This document shows positions 19,795 through 28,451 of a DNA stretch of 64,000 bases, one piece after another; the first letter of the stretch is position 1, and each line of letters starts with the position of its first letter. Made by a program: the position numbers and the translations under genes. The notes beneath the pieces were generated by a model that had not been told where the DNA came from, did not search any database, and saw only the letters and a program-made list of their open reading frames with translations. This stretch comes from Proteobacteria bacterium SG_bin9 (lineage in GTDB: Bacteria > Pseudomonadota > Alphaproteobacteria > Rhizobiales > Xanthobacteraceae), in NCBI GenBank assembly GCA_002083525.1, contig LWDM01000012.1:79322-143321 (forward strand), in the 5' to 3' direction.

Positions 19795-22068
19795 TTAGCG
19801 AACTTCGAGCTTGATCGCCGCACGGGCCGAGGCACGTGAGTCTTCCCGCGGCGGGACCTTCGGTCCGCCAGCCGCCGGCGCACCGGTGTTGGTGGTGCCG
19901 TCGACCGCACTCGCGCCGCCCGGATTGGCCGCAACCACCGCAATCGAACGCGCCAGCGTCTGGCGATAGTTCGGTACTTGGGTGAAGGCCGAGCGGGTGA
20001 AGTTATGCTCGATTTTGTCACCGCCGTCGGCCTTGGCTGCACAGACGGCCGTCACGGTCTCGGTGCCCTTGTCTTTCATCTTGTACTGGAACGGCGCGCC
20101 CTTGCCCGGGAATTCGATCGGGACATTGGCCTTGATGCGGTTGTCCTGCTGGAACTTGTTCGGCAGCAGCACGGTACCCTCACCCTTCTCGTCGATGTTC
20201 GTCAGCGTCAGGAAGCAGTCACGCGGCGAGACGATGGTGAACACCGGGCTGTCGCCCTGACGATAGGAGTCCTGGTCCGACGTCAGCGACAGGTCGTCGA
20301 CGCGAGCCGCCTTCTTCTGCTGCTGTCGTTGCTGACGCGCGGGCTTGACCTCGACGATCTTCAGATCGGTCAGATCTTCAGCAAGATCGCGGAACACCTG
20401 TTCGAACTGATCGCGCGGGATCGCACCCTGCTCAAGCCGGCGAACCAGCGGACGCAGCTTCTGATCGACGTCGCCCGAGGAGCTCCTGAACTCCTTGGCA
20501 TCGATGCCGAACTCGGCGGCCGCGAGGTTGACGTCGATATCATCCTCGTAGCGCTTCGACAACGCATTGATCATCTCGACGCCGTTGAGCTTGAGCGTCG
20601 GCGTCAGGCCGGCGCGGATCATCGCGTCGGTGAAGCGCTTGCCGTCGCCCTCGATAATCGCGTCCATCTTGCCGGTCGGCGGATAGAGACCATCCACCGT
20701 CTCGCGCACTTCGCGCGAGAAGCTGCGGCCCCTGGTGACGTGATCGCGGATCTCGTCCTTGGCCTTGCGCATGCCCTGGTCGTGGCAACCCATGCACGAG
20801 ATGCCGTTGGTCACCGCGAGGTCCTTGCGCGAGAGATCGCGCACGATCACGGTCGGGCCCTTGTCGAGGCGCTCGCCCTTGGCCGTGTTCAGGTAGTAGC
20901 CCTGGAAGCCGTTCGGCAGGCTGAAGATGGTCTCGCCGCCGTCATGGTGGAAGGCATCCTTGCCCTCCGGCCCGAGCGGATGCTCGAACAGGCTCTGCAC
21001 GCCGCGGTTTCCGCCGAAGTCGTAGGACGTCCAGAAATACCCGCTCTTCGAGGGGTGGCGCTCGATCAGACGGTTGTTCTGACTGACGCCGGACTTCTGG
21101 AAGCCCGAGCGCTGCGCCACGAAGTTACGGATGTTGGCTTCGAGGTTGACGCCCTGCTCCTTCGCCAGCCCCTGGAAGGTGGTTGGCAGCTTGAGCAGAT
21201 CATCATAGAGCGGCGGCTGTGCGGCCGTGAAGGTCAGCCAGTCGGCCCGCACGTACGGCAGCGGCGTCTTGGTCGCGCCCGTCAGCACGCTGGTGAGCTG
21301 GACATCGGGTTCGACGTTGTAGGGATAGACCGCGAGCACCTTGTCCCAGTCGGCGGCACTCCAGCCGAGATCGGTTAGATTGATGCGGAGGATCGTCTCC
21401 TCGGGATCGATCGCTTCGAGCTTCACCACATCGGACGACTGGCTCATCGAGTTGATGAACTTGATCGCGCCCTGGCGATAGACCTTCATCGCTTCGGCGC
21501 TGACGCAGATGTTCGCAAGATGCGTGAGCGTGAGATAGCGGGTGCTCTCGCGGCGGGCGCGCTGCACCTTCTCGATGTCCGTGGCCATGTAGCCGACCAT
21601 CATGGACGGATCGATGAACTTGTGCGACTCGCACGATGCGCTCTGGTTCGCGCCGAGCGAGGTGATCCAGCTCTCCAGCGCCTTCAGGTCCGCTTCGGAC
21701 ACCTGCGGATACTTGGTCTCGCCTTCGTACTGGATGTCGTACGGCATCTCCTTGTCGACGATCTGCTTGAACAGCTTCGAGCCGAGCGGATTGCCGGGAA
21801 GGATGTGATGCGGATTGGCCGCGATCTCGTCGAGCTTGAGCACGTTGCCGAAGTTCTTGGCCGGCCGCTCACGCCCGACCAGCTTGCCGTCCTGGTGGCA
21901 GCGGGCGCAGTGCTTGTCGAGAACGTCGAACGCGGCCTTGGCGACGGGATCGCTCGGCGCCACGGGTGGCGCGCTCTGGGCGGAGGCGAGGCTCGTCGAC
22001 GCAAAAAATAGCCCTGCGACGATGGCGATCCGGACAGTTTGCTGCCGGAAACCTGATGAACCGCTCAT
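19795..22068 (-). CDS. exported di-haem cytochrome c with DUF4384-like C-terminus
   Basis: A 757-residue periplasmic protein with a signal peptide (cleavage near residue 30, SLASAQ). The first haem site CARCH is at residues 54-58, in a segment like the planctomycete-type cytochrome domain. A second site, CMGCH, is at 424-428. A DUF4384-like domain lies about 600-690 (SYRQGDSPVFTIVSPRDCFLTL, given as location), followed by an Ala/Pro-rich tail. DUF4384 domains often occur with caspase-like proteins, and this gene lies 126 bases after a caspase gene on the same strand. A strong GGGGAGAGG ribosome site precedes the ATG. The substrate and electron partner are unknown. Confidence 0.85.
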   Translation of the reverse strand: MSGSSGFRQQTVRIAIVAGLFFASTSLASAQSAPPVAPSDPVAKAAFDVLDKHCARCHQDGKLVGRERPAKNFGNVLKLDEIAANPHHILPGNPLGSKLFKQIVDKEMPYDIQYEGETKYPQVSEADLKALESWITSLGANQSASCESHKFIDPSMMVGYMATDIEKVQRARRESTRYLTLTHLANICVSAEAMKVYRQGAIKFINSMSQSSDVVKLEAIDPEETILRINLTDLGWSAADWDKVLAVYPYNVEPDVQLTSVLTGATKTPLPYVRADWLTFTAAQPPLYDDLLKLPTTFQGLAKEQGVNLEANIRNFVAQRSGFQKSGVSQNNRLIERHPSKSGYFWTSYDFGGNRGVQSLFEHPLGPEGKDAFHHDGGETIFSLPNGFQGYYLNTAKGERLDKGPTVIVRDLSRKDLAVTNGISCMGCHDQGMRKAKDEIRDHVTRGRSFSREVRETVDGLYPPTGKMDAIIEGDGKRFTDAMIRAGLTPTLKLNGVEMINALSKRYEDDIDVNLAAAEFGIDAKEFRSSSGDVDQKLRPLVRRLEQGAIPRDQFEQVFRDLAEDLTDLKIVEVKPARQQRQQQKKAARVDDLSLTSDQDSYRQGDSPVFTIVSPRDCFLTLTNIDEKGEGTVLLPNKFQQDNRIKANVPIEFPGKGAPFQYKMKDKGTETVTAVCAAKADGGDKIEHNFTRSAFTQVPNYRQTLARSIAVVAANPGGASAVDGTTNTGAPAAGGPKVPPREDSRASARAAIKLEVR

Positions 22069-22194
22069 GATCCTCTCCCCTGCAAAATATCATTTCTGGC
22101 GACTATTCGCCGTGTATTGGTCGGATCCCGCGCGATGCCGGTTCGCCGGCTACCGTGCGGTTTTACATTACAAATTCGTTATCTGGCTGCGACA

Positions 22195-24384
22195 TCATCG
22201 CCGGGCATCCGCAAACGCAAACTCTCCGACGAGACTGTCCCAGGCTTCCGGCAATTGGGTGTTGCCAGTGAGATCATAAACGTCCGCGCGCACCCGCGTC
22301 ATCAAGGTGCGCAACTCGACGCCGGGTTCGTTGAGCCGCTTAAGCAAGGCCTGCGTAAACGGGCTGTTTCGCCCCTTCCCATCGTCGGCAACTGTATTGG
22401 GCTGCGTGGCAAAGGCGACGTAGGTTCCTCGCGCGTTCGGCGCTGCGAGCCCACTAGCGAATGCAGCGGAGCGTGTCTTCGGCAGGTTCGCCGCAAGTTG
22501 CTGCACAGCGGCATTGTCGCGACAAGCATCCACGATCAGAATGCGGACCTTACCGGCCGATTGCAGGTCATTCACCACATCTTGCAATTTGATCATCTTC
22601 CGCAAATCGGATTCGTCTGTCAGTTGGGCATCGACCGGGATGAGATAGTTGGTTCCGAGATGCTGCAGGCCATGGCCAGCAAAGAATACAAGCGCCGTTG
22701 TAGATTCCCGCACCTTGCGGGAAAATTCGGACAGCTTGTTTTCCATTTCGTTGCGCTTGAGATCGATGCCAAGAACGACATCAAATCCCAGCTTCTTCAA
22801 TGTATCAGCAAGGTCGCTGGCGTCGTTGCTCGGATTTCTTAACTTACTAAAGCGGTCATACTCGGAATTTCCGATCACCAACGCGACGCGCTTATCCCGC
22901 GGAGAAAGCGCGCTCGCGGGTTCCGCGGCGATCGGCGATGTAAGCGCAACCTTGCTTCCGGGAGTCAGCTCTGCGAGCCGTGTGCGCGCTGTGTCATGCA
23001 CCCAATTGGAGCCAGTCTCGGGCAATGTAAGCGATTTCTCAAAATCAGAGCGCGCACGATCGATCGAGCCCCGAAGTTGGTGAACAATACCGCGAGACGC
23101 ATAATAGGCCGCATTTTGAGGTTTGAGCCGGACGGCTTCATTGTAGTCAGCAAGCGCCTTGTCCAGTTGATTCATGCCGCGGTAGATCAATCCGCGATTG
23201 TTGTAGGCATTGCTGTCCTTCGGATCGAGACGGATCACCTCGGAATAATCAGCGATTGCCTTGTCGAGTTCGTTCTTGGAGCGATAAAACCGGGCGCGCC
23301 AAAATAGAGCGCTGATGTCACCTGGATCGATCCGGATCGCCTCATTGAAATCCGAAAACGCGCGGTCGTCATTGCCCTTCTGACGGTGGGCCTCGCCGCG
23401 TTCGGAAAGCATCCACGGTCGCGAGCCTAACCGTATTGCCTCATCAAGATCGGAGATCGCGCTGTCATATTTTCCGCTTTGCCGATACGCTTGGCCCCGG
23501 CTTCCAAATGCAAATGCTGATTTTGGATCAAGACGGATCGCCTGATCGAAATCTAGAATCGCACGCTCGTAGTTGCCTTTCTGACGAAAGGCCTCGCCAC
23601 GACTTCTGAAAGCAAAAGCTGACTTCGAGTCGAGGCGAATCGCCTCATCAAAATCCGAAATGGCGCGGTCGTAGTCATCTTTCTGACTATAGGCCTGGCC
23701 GCGACCTCTGAAAGCAAACGCTGACTTCGAGTCGAGGCGGATCGCCTCATCAAAGTCCGAAATGGCGCGGTCGTAGTTATCTTTCTGACTATAGGCCCCG
23801 CCGCGACCTCTGAATGCAAACGCTGACTTCGGGTCGAGGCGGATCGCCTCATCAAAGTCCGAAATGGCGCGATCGTAGTTGCCTTTCTGGCGATAGGCCT
23901 CGCCGCGACCTCTGAGAGCAAACGCTGACTTCGAGTCGAGACGAATCGCCTCATCAAAATCCGAAATGGCGCGGTCATAGTCCTCTTTCCGACTATAGGC
24001 CTCGCCGCGCTCGGATAACATCCACGGCTGCGAGCCCAACCGTATTGCTTGGTTGAGATCGGATATCGCGCTGTCATATTTTCCGTTCTGCCGATACGCC
24101 TGCCCTCGGCTTCCGAGGGCAAATGCCGATTTTGGATCAAGACGGATCGCCTGATCGAAATCTAGAATCGCGCGCTCGTAGTTGCCTTTCTGTCGATATG
24201 CCTCTCCGCGATCAGTATAGGCTTTCGCGTCTTGCGGATTGCGCTCTATCGCCTTTGTTGCTTCGGAAATTTCGCGTTCGACTTGAGCGTCTTGTGCTGA
24301 TGAGTACGTCGCGCAAAACGTCATGACCGCGACTGCGGCAAACAGTTTGACGATGCGCACGCGACTTATGCAAATCGACATCAC
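22195..24384 (-). CDS. exported TPR-repeat protein with C-terminal caspase-like (C14) protease domain
   Basis: A 729-residue protein with a signal peptide ending near residue 31 (SSAQ), about twelve 33-34-residue TPR units from about 36 to 455, and a caspase p20-type domain from about 498 to 725. The domain starts KRVALVIGNSEYDRF and has the catalytic His in FFAGHGL (His571) and Cys in LIVDACRDN (Cys621), so it looks active. Such enzymes usually cleave after basic residues or Asp; specificity here is unknown. The gene starts 27 bases after the OmpA-like gene and is lower in GC than its neighbours by eye. The TPR part contains a higher-order internal duplication. Confidence 0.92.
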   Translation of the reverse strand: MMSICISRVRIVKLFAAVAVMTFCATYSSAQDAQVEREISEATKAIERNPQDAKAYTDRGEAYRQKGNYERAILDFDQAIRLDPKSAFALGSRGQAYRQNGKYDSAISDLNQAIRLGSQPWMLSERGEAYSRKEDYDRAISDFDEAIRLDSKSAFALRGRGEAYRQKGNYDRAISDFDEAIRLDPKSAFAFRGRGGAYSQKDNYDRAISDFDEAIRLDSKSAFAFRGRGQAYSQKDDYDRAISDFDEAIRLDSKSAFAFRSRGEAFRQKGNYERAILDFDQAIRLDPKSAFAFGSRGQAYRQSGKYDSAISDLDEAIRLGSRPWMLSERGEAHRQKGNDDRAFSDFNEAIRIDPGDISALFWRARFYRSKNELDKAIADYSEVIRLDPKDSNAYNNRGLIYRGMNQLDKALADYNEAVRLKPQNAAYYASRGIVHQLRGSIDRARSDFEKSLTLPETGSNWVHDTARTRLAELTPGSKVALTSPIAAEPASALSPRDKRVALVIGNSEYDRFSKLRNPSNDASDLADTLKKLGFDVVLGIDLKRNEMENKLSEFSRKVRESTTALVFFAGHGLQHLGTNYLIPVDAQLTDESDLRKMIKLQDVVNDLQSAGKVRILIVDACRDNAAVQQLAANLPKTRSAAFASGLAAPNARGTYVAFATQPNTVADDGKGRNSPFTQALLKRLNEPGVELRTLMTRVRADVYDLTGNTQLPEAWDSLVGEFAFADARR

Positions 24385-24410
24385 CCACCCCTGCCGGCGC
24401 TCCTATGCAC

Positions 24411-25067
24411 TCATCGACCCGCCGTCACCGTGGTGTTGACGATCTGCACGCGGCGGTTGGCGCCGGAGAGCGGATCGTGCGGCACCTTGAGCTGCTCCTT
24501 GCCGAAGCCGGTCGGGATCAGCGTATCGGGGGCGATCTTGTATTGCTCGATCAGCACGCGGCGCACGGCCTGCGCGCGGCGCTGCGAGAGACCGAGGTTA
24601 TAGTCGGGACTTCCGGCCGCGTCGGTGTGACCGTTGATCAGGAACACCGTCCCCTTGAAGTCCGGATGCGCCAGCGCATTGCCGAGCTGCACCAGCGCCG
24701 GCACCGCTTTCGGTCCGACGATGTCGGAGTTGTACTCGAACAGAATTTCCAGATCGATCGCCGGCTTGTCCTTGGCGATCGCGGCGATCTCGACGCGCTC
24801 TTCCGCGGTCGGCGGTGCGCCGACCGGCTCGATCGAGATCGAGCGCGTGCGCAGCTTGTTGACGACCTGCTTCTCGGCTTCGGCTTTCGGATTGGCCGGA
24901 GCGACGTTGAGGCTACGGGTGAGACCGGTTGCGCCCGCTGGCGGTGTCGCCGGTTTCAACGAGCGCATGATGTCACCGGTGCTTGTCTGCGCCGACAGCG
25001 GCGTCGCAAAAACGATGGCGGCGAGCGCGGCACAAGCGGCCAGCAATTTGATCGGCTGGTATGTCAT
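24411..25067 (-). CDS. OmpA-family peptidoglycan-binding protein
   Basis: A 218-residue exported protein: signal peptide to about residue 26 (PLSAQ), a ~90-residue linker, and an OmpA C-terminal domain at about 100-215. The domain has LFEYNSDIVGPKA, INGHTDAAGSPDYNLGLSQRR (residues about 145-165) with the Asp and Arg that contact diaminopimelate, and NRRVQI. There is no beta-barrel, so it is a soluble or lipid-free periplasmic wall-binding protein. AGGGG precedes the ATG. It heads a unit with the TPR-caspase gene. The role is inferred as anchoring a complex to peptidoglycan. Confidence 0.92.
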   Translation of the reverse strand: MTYQPIKLLAACAALAAIVFATPLSAQTSTGDIMRSLKPATPPAGATGLTRSLNVAPANPKAEAEKQVVNKLRTRSISIEPVGAPPTAEERVEIAAIAKDKPAIDLEILFEYNSDIVGPKAVPALVQLGNALAHPDFKGTVFLINGHTDAAGSPDYNLGLSQRRAQAVRRVLIEQYKIAPDTLIPTGFGKEQLKVPHDPLSGANRRVQIVNTTVTAGR

Positions 25068-25608
25068 GACAATCCCCTCTCAATTCGTCACAAACGATGG
25101 TTTCGCATCGGCTTTTCGTCGGAGCGCCCATCTCGTCATGGGTGTCGCTGCGCTTGGGAGCCGTTCGGAGCTACCCGCAACAAGAAATCGTGAAACATCT
25201 TACATCTATGGCCGGGCTGCGAAAATTGGGTGACCCCGGACACATAACCCTCGGCAATCCGTAATCATCCTCATACAGGCGCGCTTCGCCGGTCAAGGCT
25301 CGCGGCCCGTAAGCCGTTGGAAAATTTGCTGATCCATATCGCGGCCGCTGTGCACCGGGCGCACAAAATGAAAGGACCCGCCCGGGGGGACAACCGGGCG
25401 GGTCCAAACCGTATCGGCGCAGGGGTGGATGGGCGCTGGCACCGGACACGGCAAAGGAAGTTTGCCTTCCACAATGAGTAAGTCGCCGGGCGCGGGCGAA
25501 ACGTTCAACGGGCCGTAAACTTTTTTAACGGCCTTGGTTGCAGCGCCGCGAAGCAACACGCGGCTTCACCGCCTGCGGCGAGCGGCGATGCGAAACGATG
25601 ATGAAAGA
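25068..25608. other. intergenic region between the protease and OmpA genes
   Basis: A 541-base stretch with several open frames of 60-90 codons on the minus strand (for example 25293-25559), none with a recognisable domain or composition of a real gene. It contains a terminator-like hairpin at 25374-25405 and presumably the promoter of the OmpA-caspase unit. No convincing -35/-10 pair could be picked out by eye. Confidence 0.5.
25374..25405 (-). terminator. hairpin terminator downstream of the subtilase gene
   Basis: A perfect 12-bp GC-rich stem (GGACCCGCCCGG with its complement) and an 8-base loop. On the minus strand the stem is followed by TTTCATTTTG, so it would end transcription of the sigma/anti-sigma/protease unit about 205 bases after the protease stop. 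On the plus strand no T run follows. Confidence 0.65.
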
Positions 25609-27153
25609 TCAGCGGGTTGCCGGCTGGTCGGTCTTGGTCGCGGAACCCGGACGATCAGCCGCGGTCGCGAGCGTCGCGGACGCAGCTGCCACCGCGCCGA
25701 ACGCATCGGCCTTGCCCGCACCGAACTGATCGTCACGGCCGGGCGGGCCGAGATCCTGGGCGGTGCGGATTAAAACGTCCTTCACATCCGACGGCTTCAA
25801 CGCCGGGTTGCGCTCGAGCATCAACGCCGCAAGGCCGCTGACATAGGCGGCTGCAAACGATGTGCCCGACGTGACCTGATACTTGCCGTCGGCCGACGGC
25901 AACAGCACGTCGGCGCCGGGGGCCGCCACTGCGATATGGCTGCCGCGATTGGATGCGGGGAATAGTTTGTCGGATGCGTCAGTGGCGCTGACGGCAATCA
26001 CGTGCTTGTCGGCTGCGGGATAGAGCGGCGGCGATTTCGGTCCGGCGTTGCCGCTGGCCGCCACCAGGATGATGCCGCGCTCGTTCAGCGCCGCAAGGCT
26101 GCGTTCGATCAGCGCATCGCGTGGACCGGCAAAGCTCATGTTGACGATCTTCGCGCCGCGCGTCGCTGCGAATTCGAGGCTCTTGAGAATGATGAAGGAC
26201 GTGCTTTCCGCGCCGCTGGTCGCATTGCCGAAGGCGCGGATGGCGAGAATGCGTGCCGAGGGCGCTGCGCCCATCAGCCGGTCGTGCGCCGCGATCGCAC
26301 CGGCGATACCGGTGCCGTGTGCATGCGACATTGCCGGACCGCCAAGTGGATCGTACGAGCCGGCGATCACGCCCGCGAGTTCCGGATGCGTCGCATCGAT
26401 GCCCGAGTCGATCACCGCGATCATGACATCGGCGCCTCTGGCGATCGTGTGCGCCTCGACAAGGCGCAGCTTGGTGACCGCGTACTGCTCCGGTTGATTT
26501 GCTTGCTGGAGCGCGAAACGGCGGTTCGGATGCGCCGACTGCACGCCGCCGCCCGACATCACCTGGCGAATGACCGTTTCGACCGAGCGGTTGTCGTTGA
26601 TCCGCCAGCGGAACATGCGGCTGCCGATCAGCGGAAAATCCTGCGATTCCACGCGCGTCAGCCGGTGACGCCGCGCCAGTGCCTCGATCTGTGCATCGGT
26701 CGGATTGCCGGTGATCTCGAGGATGATTTCCTTCGGCACGTATCTGCTGTTGACCGCGTCTGCGACACCGCGCGGCGATGCATTGGCCGTCTTCGGCGAG
26801 CCGCCTCCCCCGTCCGTCGGCGGCTTCTTGATGCGGCGTCGCGGCGGCACGTCATCAGGTTCTTCGTAGGTGACGTTCGGCGAATAGCGCACGTTCGGCA
26901 TCACCGGCCGGATGTTCGGATTGATGTTCGGGGTCACGCGCGGACCGACGCTGATCGTCGGGTTGATGTTCGGCGTGACGCGCGGGCCGACGTTGACGTT
27001 GATGTTCGGTCCGCGGCTCATGTACTGCGCCGAGGCGGACGGCATCGCCATGGTCAGCGCCACGCTCGCAGCCAGCAAAACGCGCGCGGTCTTCAGAACG
27101 GCATGACGATGCCCGTTCCTGGGCACTGCGGGATTGGGTGCTTCGTATGTCAT
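25609..27153 (-). CDS. exported subtilisin-like (S8) serine protease
   Basis: A 514-residue secreted protease. Signal peptide to about residue 43 (PSASAQ); then a short repeated tract with two copies of VGPRVTPNINP (residues about 55-80); a Pro/Arg/Gly linker; a propeptide-like region about 139-199; and the catalytic domain from about 220. The triad is complete: Asp249 in AVIDSGID, His279 in SHAHGTG, Ser432 in SGTSFAAA, with oxyanion Asn369 in ASGNAG. The ATG at 27153 follows a GGGGACGG site. The gene starts 39 bases after the anti-sigma gene in the same unit. It probably acts in the periplasm or outside the cell. Confidence 0.93.
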   Translation of the reverse strand: MTYEAPNPAVPRNGHRHAVLKTARVLLAASVALTMAMPSASAQYMSRGPNINVNVGPRVTPNINPTISVGPRVTPNINPNIRPVMPNVRYSPNVTYEEPDDVPPRRRIKKPPTDGGGGSPKTANASPRGVADAVNSRYVPKEIILEITGNPTDAQIEALARRHRLTRVESQDFPLIGSRMFRWRINDNRSVETVIRQVMSGGGVQSAHPNRRFALQQANQPEQYAVTKLRLVEAHTIARGADVMIAVIDSGIDATHPELAGVIAGSYDPLGGPAMSHAHGTGIAGAIAAHDRLMGAAPSARILAIRAFGNATSGAESTSFIILKSLEFAATRGAKIVNMSFAGPRDALIERSLAALNERGIILVAASGNAGPKSPPLYPAADKHVIAVSATDASDKLFPASNRGSHIAVAAPGADVLLPSADGKYQVTSGTSFAAAYVSGLAALMLERNPALKPSDVKDVLIRTAQDLGPPGRDDQFGAGKADAFGAVAAASATLATAADRPGSATKTDQPATR

Positions 27154-27192
27154 ACGCCGTCCCCGGACCATCGTGAGGCGTTTGCGCGCTCG

Positions 27193-27885
27193 TTACTCGG
27201 CGGCCGCGAATGCGACAATCTTCTCGCTCTGCACGCGCTTGAGGAGCTGATCGACCTCATCCTTCGGCAGCGCCTTGTCGTTAAACTTGATCTGGAATGC
27301 GCCGGCTTTGGGGCCGCCGATGATCGAGGCGCTGTAAGTGTTCAGGAAATTGGTGATGTCGGAGGCACGGGCCTCGGGGGCAAACTGGACCAGCGCGCGC
27401 GTCCCAACAGCCTTGACCGCTGCGGCGGCCGACGCGGCATCGTGATGCGACGCGGTCTGATAGGTGCCGCCCTGCTTGTTGACCAGCACGGCGCCGATGA
27501 CGCCGGCCTGCAGCAGCAGCGCGATCGCGGCCGCAGCCGAACCGACGGCAAGCGTGCGCGGCGACAGACTGCCGAAGAACTCGACGATACGCGCCGACAG
27601 GCTCTGCGCCAGCGCGGGCGAACGGGCGGGCTCGGCGTCGATCGCGGCGAACAGCTTCTGCATCGCGCGTGAGGACGGAGCGCCAAGGCTCTCGTTCAGC
27701 AAAATGGTTTCGGTGTATTCGTCCTGGATCACGGCGTACTGCTTGGCGAGCGCAGGATCGCGAGCGAGCGCATCCTCGACGCGACGGGCGTCGCGCGGGT
27801 TCAGCGTGCCGGCGGCATGCCACGGCAACAGGGCCTCGACTTCCTCGGGCTCTCCTGCCAGCACCTGCTTGCTCGTCACAGTCAT
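27193..27885 (-). CDS. one-pass membrane anti-sigma factor
   Basis: A 230-residue protein with a cytoplasmic N-terminal part (LLPWHAAGTLNPRDARRVEDAL at residues about 19-40, typical of anti-sigma domains), one membrane helix at about 111-135, and a periplasmic C-terminal domain of ~95 residues. The last part (LVQFAPEARASDITNFLNTY and GPKAGAFQIKF) resembles a subtilase propeptide or I9-like fold. It should hold the co-encoded sigma factor at the membrane. The ATG at 27885 overlaps the sigma stop codon (ATGA) and follows AGAGG, so it is preferred to the TTG six bases upstream. Confidence 0.82.
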   Translation of the reverse strand: MTVTSKQVLAGEPEEVEALLPWHAAGTLNPRDARRVEDALARDPALAKQYAVIQDEYTETILLNESLGAPSSRAMQKLFAAIDAEPARSPALAQSLSARIVEFFGSLSPRTLAVGSAAAAIALLLQAGVIGAVLVNKQGGTYQTASHHDAASAAAAVKAVGTRALVQFAPEARASDITNFLNTYSASIIGGPKAGAFQIKFNDKALPKDEVDQLLKRVQSEKIVAFAAAE

Positions 27886-28451
27886 GGCCAACCTCTTTCC
27901 ACACCGGCTGCCTTCAGCAGTTCGGCTAGTTTTTTGCGCGCGTAGAACAGGCGCGTCTTCACCGTGTTCTCCGGAATGCCGACGATCTCCGCCACTTCTT
28001 CCACGGACTTCTCGTGGTAGTAGACGAGATCGACGATCTCCCGGTGCTCATGCGAAAGCGCGGTCATGCACTTGCGCAACGCGTTACTCGTATCCTGCTT
28101 CTGGACGACAACTTCGGGATCGTCGGACGTATCCTCGATCGCCGCAGCCGTTTCGTCGTCCAGCTCCGCGTCCTTCCGCTTTCGCAGCGCCGACAGCGCT
28201 TTGAATCGGGTGATCGCGAGCAGCCATGTCGATACGGCGGACCGGCCTTCGAACTTTCCGGCCTGACGCCACACGTCGATGAACACCTCGCTGATGAGGT
28301 CCTCGGCGACCTGTTCGTTGCGGACCAGCCGGAGTGCGAACCGAAACACCCGGACATGGTGCCGCCCATAGAGCACCTGCATGGCGAGACGGTCGCCTTG
28401 CGCAACCCTTGCGATCAGGACCTCGTCCGAACTCGCTTGTGTCGCACTCAA
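27882..28451 (-). CDS. ECF-type RNA polymerase sigma factor
   Basis: A 189-residue group 4 sigma factor. The sigma2 region is at about 20-85 (RLVRNEQVAEDLISEVFIDVWRQ as location, then STWLLAITRFKALSALR) and the sigma4 helix-turn-helix at about 130-180 (EIVDLVYYHEKSVEEVAEIVGIPENTVKTRLF as location). It should direct RNA polymerase to an envelope-stress regulon under control of the overlapping anti-sigma gene. The only start before an in-frame stop is TTG at 28451, with a weak GGA site, so translation may be low. It leads the protease/caspase locus, which it probably activates; no promoter copy was identified to test this. Confidence 0.92.
   Translation of the reverse strand: MSATQASSDEVLIARVAQGDRLAMQVLYGRHHVRVFRFALRLVRNEQVAEDLISEVFIDVWRQAGKFEGRSAVSTWLLAITRFKALSALRKRKDAELDDETAAAIEDTSDDPEVVVQKQDTSNALRKCMTALSHEHREIVDLVYYHEKSVEEVAEIVGIPENTVKTRLFYARKKLAELLKAAGVERGWP

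Noticed and set aside
22195..24384. Cytosolic caspase defence system of the CBASS or gasdermin kind
   Set aside because: The protein has a signal peptide, and no cyclase, gasdermin or STAND gene lies next to it.
25293..25559. 88-codon minus-strand frame between the protease and OmpA genes
   Set aside because: No domain or signal peptide, and it contains the 12-bp hairpin, which fits a terminator better than coding sequence.
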